Source: Acidobacteriota bacterium
Lineage (GTDB): Bacteria > Acidobacteriota > Thermoanaerobaculia > Gp7-AA8
Assembly: GCA_019242175.1 (NCBI GenBank)
Contig: JAFAVZ010000250.1
Span: 1-32,257, forward strand
Reading direction: 5' to 3'
Length of the DNA stretch: 32,257 nt
Numbering within the stretch: position 1 is the first letter of the stretch; each line of letters starts with the position of its first letter. Positions 26,716 to 32,257 of this stretch are shown one piece after another. The position numbers were made by a program, and so were the translations under genes. The notes under the pieces are model-generated. The model had not been told where the DNA came from. It ran no database searches and saw only the letters and a program-made list of their open reading frames with translations.

Positions 26716-27591
26716 GTGAACGGCGTTGCGCTGGCGGTGTTCCTGCTGGCGATTTATCTTCCGCATACTTTCTTCCGAGCCATTGCCGAGCGATACGTCG
26801 ATCTCGGCCGCCGGCGAGATGTTTCGCAGTTCGACGAGATCGTCGCCCCCATCATCCCGAGTGCGCTGTTTCACCTGCAGACCTGGATCGTCGTCCACGG
26901 ACTCTGCTTCGTTCGAAACCGCATCCCGCTCGGAGCGCCGTGGCAGTTTCCCACTGTCGATTGGCGGCTCGTCCTGACACTCGGCAGCGACACGAGCCTC
27001 GATCCTCTGATCGCCGTTCTCGACGATCGCTATCGACTGATGTGGCCGCTGGCCTACGTGATCGCTCTCACCTTCGTCACGTTCATCAATGCGATTTCCT
27101 TGGGGCGAGGTGCACTCCTCGGTCTGTATACGACGGCTGATCCGGACATCTATCCGGCTGCCCAGGCCCAAGTCGACAGGAGAGGCTTCTGGAATCCGAT
27201 CAAAATCTACGTCGCCGGCACCGCCTTCTGGGCATGGAAACTGTTCTATTGGGAAAGCTTCGTTCCGATGTTTTCGTGGGCGGTCCTGAAGCCATTCGTC
27301 TTCGTGAAAACGAAGGAGGGCACGCTCTTTCATGGACGCTTCGAGAGATACGGAAAGAGCAAAGATGGCGAGATCGACACGATCGCCATCCTCCAGGCAA
27401 GCCGTTTCACACGCCGTCCGATTCGCGAGGCGCTTCGAGCCGGCGAGCATCCCTTGCGAGGACTGAAAGGGATGCTCATCCTCAAGTGGAGCGAGGTCGC
27501 GGACATCAACACCACCGTCCCCAATGAGATCCGCGATCTCTGGAAGCGGTGGGACAGACTGCGCGCGAAGGACCAGGCGCCGGCGGTCTGA
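26716..27591 (+). CDS. Membrane protein of unknown function with cytoplasmic beta domain
   Basis: A 291-residue protein starting with GTG one base after the small acidic gene. Three membrane helices are likely: about 3-20 (GVALAVFLLAIYLPHTFF), about 42-62 (APIIPSALFHLQTWIVVHGL) and about 110-130 (WPLAYVIALTFVTFINAISL). The C-terminal third is soluble and beta-rich, with a small-barrel look (VKTKEGTLFHGRFERYGKS, TIAILQASRFTRRP, GMLILKWSEVADIN). This layout of N-terminal helices plus a C-terminal SH3-like barrel recalls membrane proteins such as the DUF6338 group, but I cannot confirm the match. The pair is flanked by the OPT gene and uvrA, converging with uvrA across four bases. Its lower GC content suggests transfer. 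No enzymatic motif is visible. Confidence 0.7.
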   Translation: MNGVALAVFLLAIYLPHTFFRAIAERYVDLGRRRDVSQFDEIVAPIIPSALFHLQTWIVVHGLCFVRNRIPLGAPWQFPTVDWRLVLTLGSDTSLDPLIAVLDDRYRLMWPLAYVIALTFVTFINAISLGRGALLGLYTTADPDIYPAAQAQVDRRGFWNPIKIYVAGTAFWAWKLFYWESFVPMFSWAVLKPFVFVKTKEGTLFHGRFERYGKSKDGEIDTIAILQASRFTRRPIREALRAGEHPLRGLKGMLILKWSEVADINTTVPNEIRDLWKRWDRLRAKDQAPAV

Positions 27592-27595
27592 CGCG

Positions 27596-30358
27596 CTACG
27601 CCACCGCCCGCCCAACCCGTCGCGACAAGTACCGCCCGGTCACCGACCGCGGATTCGTCGCGATCTCTTCCGGCGTCCCCGTTGCCACCACCTCGCCCCC
27701 GCCGTCGCCCCCCTCGGGACCGAGGTCGATCACGTGGTCGGCGGCTTCGATGAGCTGCGTGTTGTGCTCGATCACGAGCACGGAGTTGCCGCGGTCGATC
27801 AGGTCACGGAACGTCTTGATCAGCTGGCCGACGTCGGTCCAGTGCAGGCCGGTCGTCGGTTCATCGAACAGGAAGAGCCGGCCCTGTTCGCTGCGCGCGT
27901 TCTCGGCGAGGAACGAAGCGAGCTTCAGGCGCTGCGCCTCGCCGCCGGAGAGCGAGTCGGTGGACTGGCCGAGGCGGAGATAGCCGAGGCCTACGTCTCG
28001 GAGGGCGGAGAGGCGTTTGAGGATGGCGCGGCGATCGACGAAGAACTTCATCGCTTCGTCGACGGTCAGGGCGAGGATCTGGTTCACGTCCTTCCCCTTG
28101 TACGTCACCTTCATCACCTGCTCGCCGAAGCGCTTCCCGCCGCACTTGTCGCACACGACTTCGACATCGGCCAGGAACTGCATGTCGATCTTCACCGTGC
28201 CGGCGCCCTCGCACGTCTCGCAACGGCCGCCGGTCGTGTTGAAGGAGAACATGCCGGCGGTCACGCCGTTCAGCTTCGCGCCGGTCGTGTCAGCCATCAG
28301 CTTGCGGATCTCGTCCCACGCCTTCGTGTACGTCGCCGGATTCGACCGCGTGGAGCGGCCGATCGGCGACTGGTCGACGAAGAGCATGTCGTAGATGAGG
28401 TCCGTCCCGTCGATGCCGTCGATCTTGCCGATGTCGAGACCGGTAACGCCGCGGAAGTCTCTTTGATAGCGATTGAACAGGCAGTTGCGGATGAGCGTCG
28501 ACTTGCCCGAGCCCGAGACGCCGGTCACGGCGACGAGCTTCCCGAGCGGGATCTCCACGTCGACGCCTTTGAGGTTGTGCTCCCGCGCATTGCGGATGCG
28601 GATCGCGCCGGTGTTGTCGTTCGTTGCGGCCGCGCGCGGAACGGGCGGAATGTCGATCGCTCCCTTCGACGGCCCGGAGGAGAGAATCTGGCCGCCGAGC
28701 TCGCCGGCGCCGGGACCCATTTCGATCGTCCAGTCCGCGCCGCCGATGATCGTCGGATCGTGCTCCACGACGATCACCGTGTTGCCGGCATTCTTCAGGC
28801 GCCGGAGCACGGCGAGCAGCCGTTCGCTGTCCCGAGCGTGCAGGCCGACCGTCGGCTCGTCGATCACGTACATGGTCTCGGTCAGCGAGCTGCCGAGCGC
28901 TGCGGCGAGGTTGATACGTTGCGACTCGCCGCCGGACAGCGTGCGCGTCTGGCGGTCGAGCGTCAGATACGAGAGGCCGACTTCATCGAGATAGACGAGC
29001 CGGTTCAGGATCTCGCGCCGCAGATGGCCGGCGAGCGCCTCCTCCGACTTCGACATCGGCAGCAGCTCCCAGAACCGGCGCGCGGTGCGGACGTCCATCG
29101 CAAACAGGTTCCCGATCGAGAGATCGCGGAACTTCACGTTGGACGCCGCGAGCTTGAGGCGCGAGCCGTGGCACTGCGGACACGGTTCGTAGCTGCGGTA
29201 CTTCGCCAGCTTCACCCGCACGTGGATCTTGTACTTCTTCGTCTCCAGCCACTCGAAGAAGCCCTTGATGCCGTACCACTTGCCGCGCCCGTCGTGGAGC
29301 AGCTCCCATTGCGCCGGCGTGAGGTCCTTGATCGGGACGTCGAGCGGCAGGTGGTACTTCTTCGACGCCTTCTCGAGGTCTTCGTAGCAGTCCTCGTAGC
29401 CGGCGGAGTTCCAAGGCGCGATCGGCATCTCGTCGAGACGCAGGTCGCGGTTCGGGATGACTTTCTCGAGGTCGATGCCGATGATCCGGCCGTAGCCCTG
29501 GCAGTTCGTGCACGCGCCGAGCGGAGAGTTGAACGAGAAGAGGTGGGGCGTCGGCTCCGGGAACTCCGTCCCGCAACGGTTGCAGGAGAAACGCGACGTG
29601 AATCGGTGGGACACCCATTGCTTTTCAGCGCCTGCCGGCGCGCCGGTCTCGCTCTCCTCGAGCAGATTCACATTCCCCTTCGAGATCTCGAAAGCCTGTT
29701 CGATCGCCTCGGTGATCTGCGACAGCCGATCCTGCTCGACGCGCAGCCGCGTGATCACCAGCTCCAGCGACGTGAATCCGGTCGTGTCGTGCTCTTTCAG
29801 ATCGACGACCTGGTGGTTGATCCAGGCCCGGAAGTAGCCGGCTTTGATCAGCTGCTCCAGCACGATGCCGCGCGTCTCCTCGTTGAAGAAAACGGGCGCG
29901 AGCACAACCACCCGTTTGCCGGCGAGCGACCCGGCGATCTCGTTCGTGATCGACTCCGGCGTCTCCCGCCGCACCTTCACCGCGCAATCGGGGCACCACG
30001 TTTCGCCGCAGTACGTCATGAAGAGGCGGATGTGGTCGGCGAGCTCGGTTGCCGTCGCCACGGTCGAACGCGCGTTCTTCACCGAGTTCTTCTGCTCGAT
30101 GGAGATCGCCGGGAGGATGCCTTCGATCTCGTCAACGTCCGGCCGGTCGATGCGCTCCAGGAACTGCCGCACGTAGGTCGACATCGACTCCACGAACCGC
30201 CGTTGCCCCTCGGCGTAGAGCGTGTTGAACGCGAGCGACGACTTTCCCGAGCCCGAAGGGCCGGTGATCACCGAGAGCTGTCGTTGGGGGATGTCGACCG
30301 TGACGTTCTTGAGGTTGTTCGTCCGCGCGCCGCGGATGGTGATGGTGCGTGCAGGCAT
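27596..30358 (-). CDS. uvrA: UvrA-family excinuclease ATPase (probably a second, divergent UvrA)
   Basis: A 920-residue ABC-type ATPase of nucleotide-excision repair, which finds lesions and loads UvrB. Two nucleotide-binding sites are visible: Walker [10 protein letters not shown] (residues 33-41) and GVSGSGKST (about 612-620), with signatures [12 protein letters not shown] and [12 protein letters not shown], and Walker B motifs [12 protein letters not shown] and [12 protein letters not shown]. Zinc-binding pairs are CNRC/CTNC and CETC/CDKC, plus CPDC and CPQC. The N-terminal segment reads [20 protein letters not shown] where housekeeping UvrA usually has a DQK-T-[ST]-x-N-PRSTVGTVTE pattern. 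This suggests a paralogous UvrA, perhaps for transport or resistance. That is an inference, and the gene could still be the sole UvrA. The aldo/keto reductase gene precedes it by 29 bases on the same strand. Confidence 0.9.
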   Translation of the reverse strand: MPARTITIRGARTNNLKNVTVDIPQRQLSVITGPSGSGKSSLAFNTLYAEGQRRFVESMSTYVRQFLERIDRPDVDEIEGILPAISIEQKNSVKNARSTVATATELADHIRLFMTYCGETWCPDCAVKVRRETPESITNEIAGSLAGKRVVVLAPVFFNEETRGIVLEQLIKAGYFRAWINHQVVDLKEHDTTGFTSLELVITRLRVEQDRLSQITEAIEQAFEISKGNVNLLEESETGAPAGAEKQWVSHRFTSRFSCNRCGTEFPEPTPHLFSFNSPLGACTNCQGYGRIIGIDLEKVIPNRDLRLDEMPIAPWNSAGYEDCYEDLEKASKKYHLPLDVPIKDLTPAQWELLHDGRGKWYGIKGFFEWLETKKYKIHVRVKLAKYRSYEPCPQCHGSRLKLAASNVKFRDLSIGNLFAMDVRTARRFWELLPMSKSEEALAGHLRREILNRLVYLDEVGLSYLTLDRQTRTLSGGESQRINLAAALGSSLTETMYVIDEPTVGLHARDSERLLAVLRRLKNAGNTVIVVEHDPTIIGGADWTIEMGPGAGELGGQILSSGPSKGAIDIPPVPRAAATNDNTGAIRIRNAREHNLKGVDVEIPLGKLVAVTGVSGSGKSTLIRNCLFNRYQRDFRGVTGLDIGKIDGIDGTDLIYDMLFVDQSPIGRSTRSNPATYTKAWDEIRKLMADTTGAKLNGVTAGMFSFNTTGGRCETCEGAGTVKIDMQFLADVEVVCDKCGGKRFGEQVMKVTYKGKDVNQILALTVDEAMKFFVDRRAILKRLSALRDVGLGYLRLGQSTDSLSGGEAQRLKLASFLAENARSEQGRLFLFDEPTTGLHWTDVGQLIKTFRDLIDRGNSVLVIEHNTQLIEAADHVIDLGPEGGDGGGEVVATGTPEEIATNPRSVTGRYLSRRVGRAVA

Positions 30359-30387
30359 TACGAGACGAGAACGTTTTCCCCGCGCTC

Positions 30388-31374
30388 TTAAATCCGGATT
30401 CCGTGCCTTTGGTAGATGTTGTAGTCGCCGAGGCGCGCGCGCAGCTTTTCGACGACTTCCTTCGGCAGGCGGCTCTCGGCCGCCGCCGCATTCAGCTCGA
30501 CCTGGCGGACGCTCCGCGCGCCGGGAATCGTCGTCGCCACCACCTCCTGCGCGAGCACGAACCGCAGCGCTCCCTCGGCCAGGCTGCGCGTGGTGCCGCC
30601 GATGATCGACTTCGCCTCGTCCACGCGCTCGATCGCTTCCTCGAGCCGCTTCGGCGTGAAGAAGTTCTGGCGGATGTCGTCCTTCGGGAAGACCGTATCC
30701 TGGTGGAACTTGCCGGTGAGCAGCCCCGAGGCGAGGGGCACGCGAGCGACGATGCCGTAGCCGCGTTGCTTCGCGAGCGGGAAAAGCTCCTTCTCCGGCG
30801 CCTGGTTGAGGATGTTGTAGTTGACCTGGAGCATGTAGCCCCAGCCGCGGCGGATGATCTCCAGCCCTTCGTCCGGCGTGTTGATGGAGACGCCCCAGTA
30901 GCGGATCTTGCCCAGTTCCTGGAGCCGGTCCATCGCTTCCTGCGCGTCCTCACGACGCAGCTCGTCGAGTGACGGGCTGTGCAGTTGGTAGACGTCGATG
31001 TAGTCGGTGCGCAGCCGGCGGAGCGAGGCATCGACGGCGTGGAAGATGTGCTCCTTCGAGAAGTCCTTCCCCAGCGCCCCGGTCGTTCCGCGTACGACAC
31101 CAACTTTGGTGGCGATCACCGCCTCGTGGCGTTTGCGCGAGAGCACGATGCCGAGGAGCGACTCGCTGCGGCCGAAGCCGTAGGAGTCGGAGGTGTCGAA
31201 GAAGTTGACGCCGAGGTCCCGCGCGCGGCGGATGGCGGCGAGCGACTCGTCGTCGTTCGTGCGCCCCCAACCCAACGGCACGCCCGAGGCTTCGACCGCG
31301 CCGCCAATGGCCCACGCGCCGAAACCAATCTCGCTGACTTTGATGCCTGTCGTTCCGAGCTCGCGAAGTAGCAT
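30388..31374 (-). CDS. Aldo/keto reductase
   Basis: A 328-residue NADPH-dependent (beta/alpha)8-barrel oxidoreductase. The catalytic tetrad is visible: Asp60 and Tyr65 in [14 protein letters not shown], Lys90 in VIATKVG and His132 in DVYQLHSPS. The entry [19 protein letters not shown] and the cofactor-binding end [13 protein letters not shown] fit the AKR family of sugar or general aldehyde reductases. The physiological substrate is not predictable. A TAGAAT box lies 12 bases before the ATG, with no strong Shine-Dalgarno, so initiation may be near-leaderless. It precedes uvrA by 29 bases on the same strand, and the two are probably co-transcribed. The 66-base gap towards serA holds no convincing terminator. 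Confidence 0.93.
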   Translation of the reverse strand: MLLRELGTTGIKVSEIGFGAWAIGGAVEASGVPLGWGRTNDDESLAAIRRARDLGVNFFDTSDSYGFGRSESLLGIVLSRKRHEAVIATKVGVVRGTTGALGKDFSKEHIFHAVDASLRRLRTDYIDVYQLHSPSLDELRREDAQEAMDRLQELGKIRYWGVSINTPDEGLEIIRRGWGYMLQVNYNILNQAPEKELFPLAKQRGYGIVARVPLASGLLTGKFHQDTVFPKDDIRQNFFTPKRLEEAIERVDEAKSIIGGTTRSLAEGALRFVLAQEVVATTIPGARSVRQVELNAAAAESRLPKEVVEKLRARLGDYNIYQRHGIRI

Positions 31375-31386
31375 CCTGCGGACGGG

Positions 31387-31392
31387 ATTCTA
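31387..31392 (-). promoter_or_regulatory. Possible -10 element for the aldo/keto reductase gene
   Basis: TAGAAT on the minus strand, 12 bases before the ATG at 31374, followed by CCCGTCCGC. The spacing equals that of TAAAAT before the exonuclease gene. No -35 box is convincing. Confidence 0.35.
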
Positions 31393-31440
31393 AACGTATG
31401 CGCAGACTCTGGATGGTTCTGTTTCTTTGCGGGCGCTCCG

Positions 31441-32257
31441 CTACAGCCGAATCTGCCGCACTTCCTCGATCGCATTGAAGAAGCGGAGCACCTGCATCGT
31501 GTCGGTGTCGAGTGGCGAGTCGACGGTGATGATCGCCATCGCCTTGCCGCCGCTGTCGCGGCGCGCCAGGTTGTACTCGGCGATGTTGATCTCGCGTTCG
31601 CCGAGGATCGTGCCGACTTTGCCGACGACGCCGGGAACGTCTTTGTTGATGATGTAGACGAGGTGCCCGTCCGGCTTGAACTCCACGCGGAAGTTGTTCA
31701 CGGACACGATGCGCTGGTTCTTCTCGCTGAACAGCGTGCCCGAAACGCAGGTCTCTTCGCGGCCGTTCGACGCGCGGAACGTGATCAGGTTGTTGTAGTC
31801 GGGCGGCGAGGCGTACGCATTCGCCTGGATCGCGATCCCGCGTTGCTGCGCCACCTGTTCCGCATTCACGAAGTTCACTGACTCCGCCATGTGCGGCGTC
31901 AGGAGGCCCTTGAGCGCGGCGACGGAGAGGATCTTCATCAGCCGATCCTCGACGCCGAAGAGCTCGATCGCGGCCCGGGTCACAGGGCCGCTCATGATCT
32001 GCGCCGCGAAGTGGCCGAGCTTCTCCGCGAGGTTGATGAGCGGCGCGGCATCGACATCCGACAAGCCTTCGAACGGCAGATTCACCGCGGAGACGAAGAT
32101 CGAGCCGCGCAGCGCCTGGATCACCATCTCGCACGTCTGCACGGCGACGCGATCCTGCGCCTCGATCGTGTTCGCGCCGATGTGCGGCGAGAGGATGATG
32201 TTCTTCGCGTTGAGCAGCGGATGCTCTTTCGTCGGCGGCTCGTCGACGTACACATCG
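31441..32257 (-). CDS. serA: D-3-phosphoglycerate dehydrogenase, C-terminal part (5' end outside the window)
   Basis: The enzyme oxidises 3-phosphoglycerate to 3-phosphohydroxypyruvate, the first step of serine synthesis. The visible 272 codons start within the end of the catalytic domain (DVYVDEPPTKEHPLL, then NIILSPHIGANTIEAQDRVA, which carries the catalytic histidine). They continue through the intervening ASB-type domain (about LPFEGLSDVDAAPLINLAEK to GTLFSEKNQRIVSVNN) to a C-terminal ACT domain (VYIINKDVPGVVGKVGTILG ... INIAEYNLAR) used for allosteric control by serine in long-form SerA. A GTG at 32253 falls inside the conserved sequence and is not a start. The reading frame remains open to the window edge. 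The catalytic-domain start and the NAD-binding motif are outside. Confidence 0.95.
   Translation of the reverse strand, partial: DVYVDEPPTKEHPLLNAKNIILSPHIGANTIEAQDRVAVQTCEMVIQALRGSIFVSAVNLPFEGLSDVDAAPLINLAEKLGHFAAQIMSGPVTRAAIELFGVEDRLMKILSVAALKGLLTPHMAESVNFVNAEQVAQQRGIAIQANAYASPPDYNNLITFRASNGREETCVSGTLFSEKNQRIVSVNNFRVEFKPDGHLVYIINKDVPGVVGKVGTILGEREINIAEYNLARRDSGGKAMAIITVDSPLDTDTMQVLRFFNAIEEVRQIRL

Noticed and set aside
27524-30391. An open frame of 955 codons antisense to uvrA
   Set aside because: Its composition is a mirror of the uvrA codons and it has no motif. The uvrA frame contains every expected ATPase and zinc motif.
32251-32253. GTG as the start of serA
   Set aside because: It falls in the middle of the conserved DVYVDEPP sequence and the frame stays open upstream, so the gene is simply cut by the window edge.

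Overview
The window is about 32 kb of dense, GC-rich bacterial chromosome. It carries no rRNA, no tRNA that I can recognise, no insertion sequence and no CRISPR array. The best guess for the host is an Acidobacteriota-type bacterium. That is an inference from a long TonB-dependent receptor with an N-terminal carboxypeptidase-regulatory-like domain, a sigma factor / zinc-finger anti-sigma / TPR-CHAT gene set, a DUF2339-DUF3999 pair, and five dispersed palindromes beginning TGTCATCCTGAG. It should be confirmed by searching MetX, MDH, UvrA and SerA.

Layout. 1-459: the 5' end of a NIPSNAP-like gene runs off the left edge, divergent from a frameshifted HxlR-type regulator. 422-3286 (minus): homoserine O-acetyltransferase and an ATP-dependent DNA ligase. 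3332-5844 (plus): malate dehydrogenase, a DEDDy 3'-5' exonuclease and a secreted protein of unknown function, closely packed. 5949-9841 (minus): a sigma-like factor, then a membrane protein with a zf-HC2 finger, an FN3-like region and a TPR-like tail, then a TPR-CHAT cysteine protease-like protein. 9942-16238 (plus): TonB-dependent receptor, secreted TPR-thioredoxin (TlpA-like) protein and guanine deaminase. 16481-18265 (plus): an exported multi-repeat beta protein and a small membrane protein. 18240-26263 (minus): DUF3999 and DUF2339 envelope proteins, a strong intrinsic terminator, a cloverleaf palindrome and an OPT-family transporter. 26532-27591 (plus): two coupled genes of unknown function in less GC-rich DNA. 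27596-32257 (minus): a UvrA-family protein, an aldo/keto reductase and the 3' part of serA.

How the genes work together. The metabolic genes (metX, mdh, guaD, serA) and repair genes (lig, exonuclease, uvrA) look like ordinary housekeeping. Two units look like real functional modules: the sigma / anti-sigma / CHAT operon, which could link an envelope signal to transcription and proteolysis, and the receptor / TPR-thioredoxin pair on the other side of a shared 100-bp divergent promoter region. The DUF2339-DUF3999 pair is a recurrent envelope couple of unknown function.

The most interesting material is the sigma / zf-HC2 / CHAT operon, the family of five palindromes built from two interchangeable arm types with a covarying stem, and the two-gene unknown island at 26532-27591.
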